From: Geodermatophilus obscurus | GTDB taxonomy: Bacteria; Actinomycetota; Actinomycetes; Mycobacteriales; Geodermatophilaceae | Direction: 5' to 3' | Length of the DNA stretch: 64,000 bases | NCBI RefSeq assembly: GCF_900115395.1 | Contig: NZ_FOWE01000009.1 | Span: 124,001 to 188,000 of the forward strand | Shown here: piece by piece, positions 1 through 10,282 of the stretch | How the letters are laid out: the number at the start of each line of letters is the position of its first letter | How positions within the stretch are numbered: the first letter of the stretch is position 1 | Position numbers and translations under genes: made by a program | The notes under the pieces: model-generated | Told to the model about the DNA's origin: nothing | Database searches by the model: none | Seen by the model: the letters and a program-made list of their open reading frames with translations, nothing else

Positions 1-1917
1 ATCCAGCCGGGCCAGCGCTACGGCTACCGCGTCCACGGCCCCTACGACCCGGAGAACGGGCAGCGCTGCAACCCCAACAAGCTGCTGCTCGACCCCTACG
101 CCAAGGCGATCGACGGCGCCATCGACTGGGACGAGGCCTGCTTCGGCTACCGGTTCGGCAGCGGTGAGCGCAACGACGACGACTCCGCGCCGCACATGCC
201 GCGCTCCGTCGTCGTCAACCCCTACTTCGACTGGGGCGTCGACCGCCCGCCGCGGACGCCCTACAACAAGACGGTCATCTACGAGGCCCACGTCAAGGGC
301 CTGACGATGACCCACCCGCGCATCCCCGACGACCTGCGCGGCACCTACGCCGGCGTCGCCCACCCGGCGGTGATCGAGCACCTGCAGTCGCTGGGGATCA
401 CCGCGATCGAGCTCATGCCGGTGCACCAGTTCGTGCAGGACGACACCCTGCTGCAGAAGGGCCTGCGCAACTACTGGGGCTACAACACGATCGGCTTCTT
501 CGCCCCGCACAACGAGTACGCCCAGCAGACCGACGGCCAGCAGGTGCAGGAGTTCAAGGGCATGGTCCGGGCGATGCACGAGGCCGGCATCGAGGTGATC
601 CTCGACGTCGTCTACAACCACACCGCCGAGGGCAACCACAACGGCCCGACGCTGTCGCTCAAGGGCATCGACAACCGCGCCTACTACCGGCTGGTCGAGG
701 GCGACGAGCAGTACTACATGGACACCACGGGCACCGGGAACTCGCTCAACGTCCGCAACCCCCAGTCACTGCAGCTCATCATGGACTCGCTGCGCTACTG
801 GGTCACCGAGATGCACGTCGACGGTTTCCGGTTCGACCTGGCCTCCACCCTGGCCCGCCAGTTCCACGAGGTGGACCGGCTCTCGGCGTTCTTCGACCTG
901 GTGCACCAGGACCCGATCGTCAGCCAGGTCAAGCTCATCGCCGAGCCCTGGGACGTCGGCGACGGCGGCTACCAGGTGGGCAACTTCCCGGCGCTGTGGA
1001 CGGAGTGGAACGGCAAGTACCGCGACACCGTCCGCGACTTCTGGCGCGGCGAGGACGCCACCATCGGCGAGTTCGCCAGCCGGATCTCCGGGTCGGCCGA
1101 CCTCTACAAGCACTCCGGACGGCGGCCGGTCGCCAGCATCAACTTCGTCACCGCCCACGACGGGTTCACCCTCAACGACCTCGTCTCCTACAACGAGAAG
1201 CACAACGAGGCCAACGGCGAGGGCAACAACGACGGCGAGAGCCACAACCGCAGCTGGAACTGCGGCGTCGAGGGCGAGACCGACGACCCCGAGGTGCTGG
1301 AGCTGCGCGCCCGGCAGCGGCGCAACTTCCTGGTCACGCTCATGCTCAGCCAGGGCGTGCCGATGCTGCTGCACGGCGACGAGCTCGGCCGCAGCCAGGG
1401 GGGCAACAACAACGGCTACTGCCAGGACTCCGAGTTGACCTGGATCGACTGGGAGTCGGTCGACGAGGGCCTGCTGGAGTTCACCAAGCTGGTCACCCGG
1501 CTGCGCACCGAGCACCCGACGTTCCGCCGCCGCCGGTTCTTCCACGGCCGGCCGGTGCGCCGCGAGGAGGGCGACCCGGTGCAGGACATCGCCTGGTTCG
1601 CGCCCGGCGGCGAGGTCATGACCGATGAGGACTGGGACGCCGGCACCGCCAAGTCGCTGGCGATGTACCTCAACGGGCACGGCATCCGGGAGACCGACGA
1701 GCGCGGCGAGGACGTGATCGACGACTGCTTCTACCTGGCGTTCAACGCCCACCACGAGCCGATCGAGTACACGCTGCCCACCGGCGAGTACGCCGAGGGC
1801 TGGACCGTGGTGGTCGACACCGCAGAGCTCGGTGAGGTGGAGCCGGTGCAGCTCAAGGCCGGGGACACCCTCACCGTCGCTGCCCGCGCCACCGTCGTCC
1901 TGCAGGCGGCCTCGTGA
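1..1917 (+). CDS. glgX: Glycogen debranching enzyme GlgX/TreX (5' end cut by window)
   Basis: The reading frame is open from base 1, so the N-terminus lies outside the window; 638 codons are visible. It hydrolyses alpha-1,6 branches of glycogen in the cytosol, releasing linear maltodextrins for TreY and TreZ. The visible start carries the end of the CBM48-like N-terminal domain (RYGYRVHGPYDP). The GH13 signatures follow: VIYEAHVKG, DVVYNHTAEG, the nucleophile segment DGFRFDLAS, the acid/base segment LIAEPWDVG, and TAHDGFTLNDLVSYNEKHN with an NHNGP loop. This is the isoamylase/GlgX pattern rather than pullulanase. Its stop overlaps the treY start by 4 bases (GTGA), so the two are translationally coupled. 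Function is secure from motifs and context; the total length cannot be judged. Confidence 0.95.
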   Translation: MQPGQRYGYRVHGPYDPENGQRCNPNKLLLDPYAKAIDGAIDWDEACFGYRFGSGERNDDDSAPHMPRSVVVNPYFDWGVDRPPRTPYNKTVIYEAHVKGLTMTHPRIPDDLRGTYAGVAHPAVIEHLQSLGITAIELMPVHQFVQDDTLLQKGLRNYWGYNTIGFFAPHNEYAQQTDGQQVQEFKGMVRAMHEAGIEVILDVVYNHTAEGNHNGPTLSLKGIDNRAYYRLVEGDEQYYMDTTGTGNSLNVRNPQSLQLIMDSLRYWVTEMHVDGFRFDLASTLARQFHEVDRLSAFFDLVHQDPIVSQVKLIAEPWDVGDGGYQVGNFPALWTEWNGKYRDTVRDFWRGEDATIGEFASRISGSADLYKHSGRRPVASINFVTAHDGFTLNDLVSYNEKHNEANGEGNNDGESHNRSWNCGVEGETDDPEVLELRARQRRNFLVTLMLSQGVPMLLHGDELGRSQGGNNNGYCQDSELTWIDWESVDEGLLEFTKLVTRLRTEHPTFRRRRFFHGRPVRREEGDPVQDIAWFAPGGEVMTDEDWDAGTAKSLAMYLNGHGIRETDERGEDVIDDCFYLAFNAHHEPIEYTLPTGEYAEGWTVVVDTAELGEVEPVQLKAGDTLTVAARATVVLQAAS

Positions 1918-4229
1918 CCGGGGAGGAGCGCCGGCGCGCGAGGCCGACGGCGACCTACCGGCTGCAGGTGACCGCGGACTTCACCCTCGACGACGCCGCG
2001 GCGGTGGCCGGGTACCTCGCCGACCTGGGCGTCAGCCACGCCTACTCCTCCCCGCTGCTGCGCGCGGCGGCGGGGAGCACGCACGGCTACGACACCGTCG
2101 ACCACGCGCACGTCGACGAGTCGCGGGGCGGGCAGGCCGGCTTCGACCGGTTCGTCGCGGCGCTGCACGAGCAGGGGCTGGGCCTCGTGCTCGACCTGGT
2201 GCCCAACCACATGGGCGTGGCCGACCCGGCCGAGGCGCCGTGGTGGTGGGACGTCCTGCAGCACGGGCGCGGCAGCGCACACGCGGCGGCGTTCGACGTC
2301 GACTGGGACTTCGGCGGCGGGCGGATCCGCATCCCGGTGCTGGGCTCGGCCGACGACGTCGAGAAGCTGGAGGTGGTGGACGGGGAGCTGCGGTACTACG
2401 ACAACCGTTTCCCCCTCGCGCCCGGCACGGAGGAGGGCACCCCGCAGGAGGTGCACGACCGGCAGCACTACGAGCTGGTCGACTGGCGGCGCGCCGACTC
2501 CGACCTCAACTACCGCCGGTTCTTCGCGATCAACACCCTCGCCGGGCTGCGCGTGGAGGACCCGGCGGTCTTCGACGCCACGCACGAGCTGGTGTTGCGC
2601 ATGGTGGCCGACGGCGCCGTCGACGCGCTGCGCATCGACCACCCCGACGGCCTGGCCGACCCGAGGGGCTACCTCGACCGGCTGGCCGATGCCTCGGGCG
2701 GGCGCTGGACGGTGGTCGAGAAGATCCTCGAGCCCGGCGAGGACCTGCCGGAGAGCTGGCGCACCGCCGGCACCACCGGCTACGACGCGCTCGCCGAGGT
2801 CGACGGCGTGCTGGTCGACCCGGCCGGCGAGGACGCCCTGACCGCGCTGGACACCGAGCTGTCGGGCGGCCCGGTCGACTACGCCCGGCTGGTGCACGAC
2901 TGCAAGCGCGAGGTCACCGACGGCAGCCTCGGCTCGGAGGTCGCCCGGCTGGTCCGGGTGATCGGCGAGCTGCCCGGCGTCGACGCGGCGACCCAGGAGG
3001 AGGCGCTGGCCGAGCTGCTGGCCACCTTCTCCGTCTACCGCACCTACCTGCCCGACGGGCGCGAGCACCTCGACGCCGCGGTGGCCGACGTCCGCGACCG
3101 CCGCCCCGACCTGGTGGCCGCCGTCGACGCGCTGCACCCGGTGCTGGCGCGGGCGGGCACCGAGGCGGCCACCCGCTTCGAGCAGACCAGCGGCCCGGTC
3201 ATGGCCAAGGGCGTCGAGGACAGCGCCTACTACCGGTGGGCCCGCTTCGTGGTGCTCAACGAGGTCGGCGGCGACCCGTCCCGCTTCGGGACCACCGTGG
3301 AGGAGTTCCACGAGGCGCAGGCCCGGCGGCTGGAGCGCCGTCCGGCGTCGATGACCACGCTGACCACGCACGACACCAAGCGCAGCGAGGACACGCGGGC
3401 CTGCCTCGCCGTCCTCGCGGAGGTGCCCGGCGAGTGGGCGGAGCTCGTGCGCCGGCTGCTCCACCGGCACCCGCTCCCCGACCGGCCGCTGGCGCACCTG
3501 GTGTGGCAGAACCTGGTCGGCGCCTGGCCGCTGTCGCGCGAGCGGGCGCACGCCTACGCCGAGAAGGCCGCGCGCGAGGCCGGGCTGTCGACGACGTGGA
3601 CCGACGTCGACGACGAGTTCGAGAGCCGGCTGCACGCGGTGGTGGACGCCGCCTACGACGACCCGGCGACCAGCGCCGAGATCGAGGCGTTCGTCGCCCG
3701 CACCGCCCCGGCGGGGCGTTCCAACGGGCTGGCGCAGAAGCTGCTGCAGCTGACGATGCCCGGCGTCCCGGACGTCTACCAGGGCACCGAGCTGTGGGAC
3801 CACTCGCTGGTCGACCCCGACAACCGCCGGCCGGTCGACTACGACGCGCGCAGGGCGCTGCTGGCCCGGCTCGACGAGGGCTGGGTGCCCGGGGTCGACG
3901 AGACCGGTGCGGCCAAGCTGCTCGTCGTCTCGCGGGCGCTGCGGCTGCGGCGGGACTCCCCGGAGCTGTTCACCGGTTACTCGCCGGTTGCGGCCACCGG
4001 GTCGGCGGCCCGGAACGTCGTCGCCTTCGACCGGGGCGGCGCGGTGACCGTGGCGACGCGGCTGCCGGTAGCGCTCGCGGCCACCGGCTGGGGCGACACC
4101 GCGCTGGCGCTGCCCACCGGTGCGTGGCGGGACGTGCTCACCGGCGGGCGGGTGGTGGCCGACGCCGCCGGCGTGCTGGTGGGCGACCTGCTGGCCCGCC
4201 TGCCGGTGGCCCTGCTGGTCCGCGACTGA
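1914..4229 (+). CDS. treY: Malto-oligosyltrehalose synthase TreY
   Basis: 771 aa, usual family size. It isomerises the reducing-end alpha-1,4 bond of maltodextrins to alpha,alpha-1,1, giving maltooligosyltrehalose. The N-terminus has the family hallmark TYRLQVTADFTLDD. GH13 motifs follow: DLVPNHMGV, the nucleophile segment DALRIDHPDGL, VVEKILEPGE and TTLTTHDTKRSEDTRA. The C-terminal part has PGVPDVYQGTELWD. The GTG start at 1914 overlaps the glgX stop. A strong terminator follows within 5 bases of the stop. The partner treZ lies 4.3 kb downstream rather than adjacent, with an export operon and an rpf gene between. Confidence 0.95.
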   Translation: MTGEERRRARPTATYRLQVTADFTLDDAAAVAGYLADLGVSHAYSSPLLRAAAGSTHGYDTVDHAHVDESRGGQAGFDRFVAALHEQGLGLVLDLVPNHMGVADPAEAPWWWDVLQHGRGSAHAAAFDVDWDFGGGRIRIPVLGSADDVEKLEVVDGELRYYDNRFPLAPGTEEGTPQEVHDRQHYELVDWRRADSDLNYRRFFAINTLAGLRVEDPAVFDATHELVLRMVADGAVDALRIDHPDGLADPRGYLDRLADASGGRWTVVEKILEPGEDLPESWRTAGTTGYDALAEVDGVLVDPAGEDALTALDTELSGGPVDYARLVHDCKREVTDGSLGSEVARLVRVIGELPGVDAATQEEALAELLATFSVYRTYLPDGREHLDAAVADVRDRRPDLVAAVDALHPVLARAGTEAATRFEQTSGPVMAKGVEDSAYYRWARFVVLNEVGGDPSRFGTTVEEFHEAQARRLERRPASMTTLTTHDTKRSEDTRACLAVLAEVPGEWAELVRRLLHRHPLPDRPLAHLVWQNLVGAWPLSRERAHAYAEKAAREAGLSTTWTDVDDEFESRLHAVVDAAYDDPATSAEIEAFVARTAPAGRSNGLAQKLLQLTMPGVPDVYQGTELWDHSLVDPDNRRPVDYDARRALLARLDEGWVPGVDETGAAKLLVVSRALRLRRDSPELFTGYSPVAATGSAARNVVAFDRGGAVTVATRLPVALAATGWGDTALALPTGAWRDVLTGGRVVADAAGVLVGDLLARLPVALLVRD

Positions 4230-4232
4230 GGA

Positions 4233-4288
4233 AGGACCCCCGTGCCCCCCGCCGCGAGCCTGCGAGCGGCGGGGGGCACGGGGGTCCT
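4233..4288. terminator. Strong bidirectional terminator hairpin
   Basis: Bases 4233-4255 and 4266-4288 form a perfect 23-bp inverted repeat around a 10-base loop, between the convergent treY and permease genes. There is no clear T-tract, as is common in high-GC actinobacteria. Confidence 0.85.
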
Positions 4289-4289
4289 C

Positions 4290-5507
4290 TCAGAAGCGGA
4301 TGGCGTCGATGACGCGGGCGCGGACGGCGATGACGGCGGGCAGCAGCCCGGCGAGCGCGCCGACCGCGGTCGCGGCGACCATGCCCTCGACGGCCGCCTC
4401 GAACGGGAAGCCGGGGTCGTCGGCGAGCGGGACGCCGTCGGCCAGCCACTCCGTCAGCGGCAGGTTGCGGACCAGCAGCACCGCGGCCGCCACCGCCGCG
4501 ACGCCGGCGAGCGCGGTGGCGCAGACGCTCTCCAGCATGACCGCGGAGAAGATCCGCGCCGAGCTGGCCCCGAAGCTGCGCCGGACGCCGATCTCGCGGA
4601 TCCGCTGCCGCACGGTGACCAGGCCGACGTTGAGCACACCCAGGCCGCCGAGCACGAGGGCGACCACGCCGGCGCCGCGGATCGCCGTCCGCAGGGTGCT
4701 GATGGAGTCGCCGATGCCCTGGTCGTCGGTGCGGTAGACGTCGACCTGGGAGCCGGGCAGCGACAGCGCGAGGTCGTTGCGGACGGTCGCCATGACGGCG
4801 TCGGCCTGCCCGGGCGGCACCCACAGCTCCAGCGTCGGCGGGCCGTAGAACCCGGGCCCGGGCCCGCCGCCGGACGCGGCCGCGGCATCACCACCGGAGC
4901 GGTCGACCCGGTAGACCAGCGGCTGGTCGAAGCCCTCGCGGACGACGCCGACGACGGTCGCGGTGACCGGCTGCGGGCCGCCGATGACCACGGTCGGCCG
5001 GGCGGAGAGGTCGCTGTGCCCCAGCAGGGACAGGAAGGCCTCGTTGACCACCAGCGCAGGCGACAGGCTGGCCCGGTCGCCCTCGCGCAGCCACCGCCCG
5101 TGCACCGGGCGGATGCGGTGCAGCGGCCCGTAGGAGGGGCTGACCCGCGTCGTCTGCACGGTCTGGGTCCCGCCGGGCAGCCGGTAGAGGCCGTCGGCGT
5201 AGCTGACGGTGGCCGAGCCGGTGATGCCGTAGCGGTCGACGAGGCCGGCGACGGCGGCGTCCCAGCGGGCGGCGTCCACCCCCGCGCCGGTGGTGGTGTC
5301 GAAGGCGGTGACGGCGAGGGTGGCCGGCCGCCCGCCCCAGCGCTCGGCCTGCTCCTGCTGCGACTGGGCGACGATCGCGCCGAGCGCGGTCACCGTGGTC
5401 AGGGCGAAGACGGCGAGGAAGACACCGACCAGCGACAGGACGACGCGGGCCTTGTGCACCCGCACCTCGTCCCACGCCTCGGCGAAGGCGCCGAGCAGGC
5501 CGGTCAC
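4290..5507 (-). CDS. MacB/FtsX-type ABC transporter permease
   Basis: 405 aa. The N-terminal segment (residues about 15-45, ARVVLSLVGVFLAVFALTTV) is the first membrane helix, followed by a large extracytoplasmic MacB periplasmic core-like region (about 50-260). Three helices near the C-terminus (VVALVLGGLGVLNVGLVTVR, then two more) form the FtsX domain. The IREIGVRRSFGASSARIF motif is the coupling-helix signature of this family. The GTG start at 5507 overlaps the stop of the ATPase gene. It is the last gene of an adaptor-ATPase-permease operon on the minus strand. The substrate is unknown; such systems export peptides, lipids or antibiotics. Confidence 0.9.
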   Translation of the reverse strand: MTGLLGAFAEAWDEVRVHKARVVLSLVGVFLAVFALTTVTALGAIVAQSQQEQAERWGGRPATLAVTAFDTTTGAGVDAARWDAAVAGLVDRYGITGSATVSYADGLYRLPGGTQTVQTTRVSPSYGPLHRIRPVHGRWLREGDRASLSPALVVNEAFLSLLGHSDLSARPTVVIGGPQPVTATVVGVVREGFDQPLVYRVDRSGGDAAAASGGGPGPGFYGPPTLELWVPPGQADAVMATVRNDLALSLPGSQVDVYRTDDQGIGDSISTLRTAIRGAGVVALVLGGLGVLNVGLVTVRQRIREIGVRRSFGASSARIFSAVMLESVCATALAGVAAVAAAVLLVRNLPLTEWLADGVPLADDPGFPFEAAVEGMVAATAVGALAGLLPAVIAVRARVIDAIRF

Positions 5508-6250
5508 GCGGTCCGCCCGGCGGTGCGGGGGTCCCGGTGGGCGGTCGCGGCGTCGAGCGCGGCGCCGCCGTCGAGGGGGGTGAGCCGGCCGGCGTCCAGG
5601 CGGAACCGGCGGTCGGCGAGCGCGGCGACGGACAGGTCGTGGGTGATGGTGACCAGCGCGGCGCCGTTCTCTGCGGCGGCCCGAGCGAGCAGGGCCATGA
5701 CCTGGGCACCGGTCTCGACGTCGAGCGCACCGGTCGGCTCGTCGGCCAGGACCACCCGCGGGGAGCGCACCAGAGCGCGGGCGATGGCCACACGCTGCTG
5801 CTCGCCGCCGGAGAGCCGCTCGGGCACCTGGTCGGCGCGCGCGCCGAGCCCGACCCGGTCGAGCATCTCCCGGGCGGTGCGCCGGCGGAGCAGGTAGTCG
5901 CGGCCGCGGGCGTAGAGCAGGGGCGCGGCGACGTTCTCCGCGGCCGTGCGCCGCGGCAGCAGGTTGAACTGCTGGAACACGAACCCGAACACCTCGCCGC
6001 GCAGCCGCGCCCGCCGCCGGGCGCGCAGCCGGTCGGTCGGCTCGCCGTCGAGCAGGTAGCTGCCGGCCGTGGGCGTGTCCAGCAGCCCGAGCAGGTTGAG
6101 CAGCGTCGACTTGCCCGAGCCCGACCGCCCGACGACGGCGACGTGCTCGCCGGCCGCCACGTCGAGGTCGACGCCGGTCAGCACCGGCAGCAGCGACCCG
6201 TCGGGCAGGCGCACCTCGCGGCCCACGCCGCGCAGGTGGAGCAGGCTCAC
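5504..6250 (-). CDS. MacB/LolD-type ABC transporter ATP-binding protein
   Basis: 248 aa, typical LolD/MacB ATPase. Visible motifs are Walker A GRSGSGKST, Q-loop FVFQQFNLLPRRTAAENV, signature LSGGEQQRVAIARAL, Walker B VVLADEPTGALD and switch TITHDLSVAAL. It powers the permease encoded immediately downstream (5507-4290) and is translationally coupled on both sides: its GTG start at 6250 overlaps the adaptor stop, and its stop overlaps the permease start. Confidence 0.93.
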   Translation of the reverse strand: MSLLHLRGVGREVRLPDGSLLPVLTGVDLDVAAGEHVAVVGRSGSGKSTLLNLLGLLDTPTAGSYLLDGEPTDRLRARRRARLRGEVFGFVFQQFNLLPRRTAAENVAAPLLYARGRDYLLRRRTAREMLDRVGLGARADQVPERLSGGEQQRVAIARALVRSPRVVLADEPTGALDVETGAQVMALLARAAAENGAALVTITHDLSVAALADRRFRLDAGRLTPLDGGAALDAATAHRDPRTAGRTA

Positions 6251-7317
6251 CCGCCGACCCCGCCCATCGGCTGCCCGGTCATCGGGTCGACCGGGGTGTC
6301 GTCGGGCACCGGCACGAACTGCAGCACCTGGTCGCCCTCGGCGAGGCCCTCGCGGATCTCGACCACGCTGCCGTCGGTGAGGCCGAGCGCGACCGGCCGC
6401 TCCTCCTGCGCCCCGTCGGGCCCGACCACCCAGACGACGCCGTTCTGCACCGACCCCTGCGCCGCGGTGACCGGGACGACGAGCACGTCCTCGGCCAGGC
6501 CCGCCTGCACGGCCATGGTGGCGCCCATGCCGGCGAACACCGTCGTCCCGGGCGGCACGGCGCAGCGCGCGGTCGTGCCCGCGCCGCCGCCGGCCGGGAG
6601 CGGCATGCCGGTCATCGGGTCGATGCCGCCGCCGGCTCCGCCGTCCCCGCCGTCGCCGCCGTCATCCCCGGTCGCGGGGGCGCCGAGCACCAGGCCGGCG
6701 CACTCGAACGGCGCCGGGCCGCCCTGGACGGTGACCTCGGCGGTGGCCGGCGGGGTGAGCAGCCGGAACTGCTCGTCCTGGGTGAGGGTCGCGGTCACCG
6801 ACAGGGTGCCCGGCGAGACGGCGCCGACGGGGTCGCCGACGGCGACGGCCTGCTCGACGAGGACGTCGAGGTCGGTCAGCCGCCCGGCGGCCGGCGCGGG
6901 CACGGTGGCGGTGCGCACCCGCGGCTGCTGCGGCGTCACCGTCGGCTCGCCCTCGGGACCGGTGCCGGTGACCGGGGCGACCTCCTCCTCCCACCGGATC
7001 TCCAGCAGCGGCTGCCCGGCGGTGACGTCGGCGCCCTCGTCGACCAGCAACCGGCGGACGGTGCCGGCCTTGGTGGCCCGCACCGGGACGGCCGCGTCGG
7101 CGACGACGGTGCCCGAGACGCTGACGGTGTTGGACACCGTCCCGCGGGCGACCGCCACCGTCGGGGAGGAGAGGTCGACGGTCGGCGCGCCAGGTCCGGC
7201 GACGGCACCGCCGTCGGACCCGCCGCCGCGGAAGGCGAGGACGACGAGCGCGGCGGCGATGACCGCCCACACCAGGAGGCGGAGGACCGGGAGGACGAGG
7301 GTTCGGACTGCGGACAT
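6247..7317 (-). CDS. HlyD/RND-type membrane-fusion adaptor of the ABC exporter
   Basis: 356 aa from the ATG at 7317. That start was chosen because it places a single N-terminal membrane helix (LVLPVLRLLVWAVIAAALVV) directly after a short basic head; an in-frame ATG 48 bases upstream is possible but adds an odd leader. The body has the split biotinyl-lipoyl halves (VVADAAVPVRATKAGTVRRL ... VPAPAAGRLTDLDVLVEQAV), then a beta-barrel and a C-terminal domain (EERPVALGLTDGSVVEIREG) typical of the MacA/RND adaptor family. A Gly/Pro-rich segment (GGDGGDGGAGGGIDPMTGMP) interrupts it. First gene of the operon; the CRP-like site at 7433-7448 lies 116 bp upstream of its start. Confidence 0.85.
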   Translation of the reverse strand: MSAVRTLVLPVLRLLVWAVIAAALVVLAFRGGGSDGGAVAGPGAPTVDLSSPTVAVARGTVSNTVSVSGTVVADAAVPVRATKAGTVRRLLVDEGADVTAGQPLLEIRWEEEVAPVTGTGPEGEPTVTPQQPRVRTATVPAPAAGRLTDLDVLVEQAVAVGDPVGAVSPGTLSVTATLTQDEQFRLLTPPATAEVTVQGGPAPFECAGLVLGAPATGDDGGDGGDGGAGGGIDPMTGMPLPAGGGAGTTARCAVPPGTTVFAGMGATMAVQAGLAEDVLVVPVTAAQGSVQNGVVWVVGPDGAQEERPVALGLTDGSVVEIREGLAEGDQVLQFVPVPDDTPVDPMTGQPMGGVGG

Positions 7318-7432
7318 GCACGCTCCCCGCGCGCTCGGCCACTCACCAGTGGCGGTCGGCGGCACGCTAGCGGCACCGGACGACGCCGAGGGGCGGGTGC
7401 GGCCCGGCGCGCCGCCGACCGTCCCCCGGCCG

Positions 7433-7448
7433 TGTGACCGAGCTCACC
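7433..7448. promoter_or_regulatory. CRP/GlxR-like operator between adaptor gene and rpf
   Basis: TGTGA-N6-TCACC, one base off the consensus TGTGA-N6-TCACA. It sits in the divergent region between the adaptor gene (start 7317, minus) and rpf (start 7818, plus). CRP-family control of rpf genes is known in mycobacteria and corynebacteria; binding here is inference. Confidence 0.5.
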
Positions 7449-7551
7449 CAGGAGCCCCCGCAGGGGACGTGACCAGCGGTTCGGCCCCGGCCGGCGTCCC
7501 GCGGGCGGCGCCGACCCGTGTGACGGGAGGGGCGCGCCGTGACCTCTCCGT

Positions 7552-7557
7552 TACCGT
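7552..7557 (+). promoter_or_regulatory. rpf: Possible -10 element of rpf
   Basis: TACCGT fits the actinobacterial TANNNT pattern and lies about 56 bases before the riboswitch 5' stem. No good -35 is visible. The same hexamer is used at three other promoters in this window. Confidence 0.3.
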
Positions 7558-7559
7558 GA

Positions 7560-8420
<861 letters not shown>

Positions 8421-8426
8421 GTCCCC

Positions 8427-8458
8427 GGCGGCCGGGGGAGGCTCCTCCCCCGGCCGCC
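8427..8458 (+). terminator. rpf terminator
   Basis: 15-bp inverted repeat, 8427-8441 with 8444-8458, starting 7 bases after the rpf stop. Confidence 0.8.
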
Positions 8459-8530
8459 TCCGGCGGTTGACCGGGCGCCCCGCGGGCAAGACGGTCCGGT
8501 CACCCCGTTCGTCCTCCCGGAGGCCCCCGC

Positions 8531-10282
8531 ATGTCCGCACCCGTCGAGTTCGCCGTCTGGGCGCCCGTGCCCGAGCGGGTCCGCCTGCAGGTCGACGGCG
8601 CCCTGCACGATATGCGCCGCGACGACGGCGGCTGGTGGCGCGCCGAGGTCGAGGCCGCCCCCGAGGCCGACTACGGCTACCTGCTGGGCGACGACGACAC
8701 ACCGCGGCCGGACCCGCGCTCGCGGCGGCAGCCCGACGGCGTCCACGGCCTCTCCCGCCGGTTCGACCCGGCGGCCTACCCGTGGGGCGACGGCGCGTGG
8801 ACCGGGCGCCCGCTGGCCGGCGCCGTCGTCTACGAGATGCACGTCGGGACGTTCACCCCCGAGGGCACTCTCGACTCGGCCGTCGACCGGCTCGACCACC
8901 TCGTCGACCTCGGCGTCGACCTCGTCGAGCTGCTGCCGGTCAACGGCTTCGACGGCACCCACAACTGGGGCTACGACGGCGTCCTCTGGTACACCGTCCA
9001 GGAGAGCTACGGCGGGCCGGCGGCCTACCAGCGCTTCGTCGACGCCTGCCACCAGCGCGGCCTCGGCGTGATCCAGGACGTCGTCTACAACCACCTCGGC
9101 CCGTCGGGCAACTACCTGCCGTTGTTCATGCCGGTGTTCAGCGAGGGCGGTCCCAACCCGTGGGGCTCCTCGATGAACCTGTCGGGGCCGGACTCCGACG
9201 AGGTGCGGCGGTACGTCCTGGACAACGCGCTCATGTGGCTGCGCGACATGCACGTGGACGGCCTGCGGCTCGACGCCGTGCACGCGCTGGTCGACGAGCG
9301 GGCCACGCACGTGCTGGAGGAGATGGCGCAGGAGGTCGACCGGCTCTCGGTGGCGCTCGGCCGGCCGCTGAGCCTCGTCGCCGAGAGCGACCTCAACGAC
9401 CCGCGGATGGTGACGCCGCGGGTCGCCGGCGGCCTCGGGATGGACGCGCAGTGGAGCGACGACTTCCATCACGCGCTGCACGCCGTGCTCACCGGCGAGG
9501 GGCAGGGCTACTACGGCGACTTCGCCGAGGCGGGCCTGGCCGGGCTGGCCAAGACGCTCACCGGCGCCTACTTCCACGACGGCACCTGGTCGAGCTTCCG
9601 GCGCCGGCACCACGGCCGGCCGGTCGACACCGCCCGCCTGCCGGGGTGGAGGTTCCTCGGGTACCTGCAGGACCACGACCAGATCGGCAACCGCGCGGTC
9701 GGCGACCGCGTCTCGGCCACCCTGTCCCCGGGCCTGCTCGCCGTCGGCGCCACGCTCGTGCTCACCAGCCCGTTCACGCCGATGCTGTTCATGGGCGAGG
9801 AGTGGGGCGCCTCGACGCCGTGGCAGTTCTTCACCAGCCACACCGACCCCGAGATCGGCCGGGCGACGGCGGAGGGCCGCAAGGGCGAGTTCGCCGAGCA
9901 CGGGTGGGACGCCGACGAGGTGCCCGACCCGCAGGACCCCGCGACCTTCACCCGCTCGAAGCTCGACTGGGCCGAGCTCGACCGGGAGCCGCACGCGCGG
10001 CTGCTCGCGACCACCCGGGCGCTGCTGGCGCTGCGCCGGGCGCACCCCGACCTCGTCGACCCCGACCTGTCGGCGGTGGAGGTCGGCTGGGACGACGAGG
10101 ACCGCCTGCTCGTGGTGCACCGCGGTGCGCTGCGGGTGGTCGCGAACCTCGCCGGCGAGGAGGCCGAGGTCGACCTCGACCGGCCGGCCACCGGCGTGCT
10201 GTTCGCGACCGCGGACGAGCCGTCGGTCGACGGGACCACGGTGACGCTGCCGGCCGAGAGCGCGGCCGTGTTCACGACCTGA
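8531..10282 (+). CDS. treZ: Malto-oligosyltrehalose trehalohydrolase TreZ
   Basis: 583 aa, usual size. It hydrolyses maltooligosyltrehalose to free trehalose, completing the GlgX-TreY-TreZ route. The N-terminal domain opens [17 protein letters not shown], followed by [28 protein letters not shown], nucleophile segment [22 protein letters not shown] and [13 protein letters not shown], all TreZ-specific GH13 motifs. The ATG at 8531 follows GGAGG. The stop overlaps the ATG of the next gene (TGATG), an unusual coupling to a reductase. Confidence 0.95.
   Translation: MSAPVEFAVWAPVPERVRLQVDGALHDMRRDDGGWWRAEVEAAPEADYGYLLGDDDTPRPDPRSRRQPDGVHGLSRRFDPAAYPWGDGAWTGRPLAGAVVYEMHVGTFTPEGTLDSAVDRLDHLVDLGVDLVELLPVNGFDGTHNWGYDGVLWYTVQESYGGPAAYQRFVDACHQRGLGVIQDVVYNHLGPSGNYLPLFMPVFSEGGPNPWGSSMNLSGPDSDEVRRYVLDNALMWLRDMHVDGLRLDAVHALVDERATHVLEEMAQEVDRLSVALGRPLSLVAESDLNDPRMVTPRVAGGLGMDAQWSDDFHHALHAVLTGEGQGYYGDFAEAGLAGLAKTLTGAYFHDGTWSSFRRRHHGRPVDTARLPGWRFLGYLQDHDQIGNRAVGDRVSATLSPGLLAVGATLVLTSPFTPMLFMGEEWGASTPWQFFTSHTDPEIGRATAEGRKGEFAEHGWDADEVPDPQDPATFTRSKLDWAELDREPHARLLATTRALLALRRAHPDLVDPDLSAVEVGWDDEDRLLVVHRGALRVVANLAGEEAEVDLDRPATGVLFATADEPSVDGTTVTLPAESAAVFTT

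Noticed and set aside
1731-3803. Very long minus-strand open frame opposite treY
   Set aside because: It mirrors the codons of treY; composition is Arg/Val/Gly-rich with no recognisable domain. Same reasoning applies to the long frames opposite mrpA (29980-32577) and mrpD (32990-34585).
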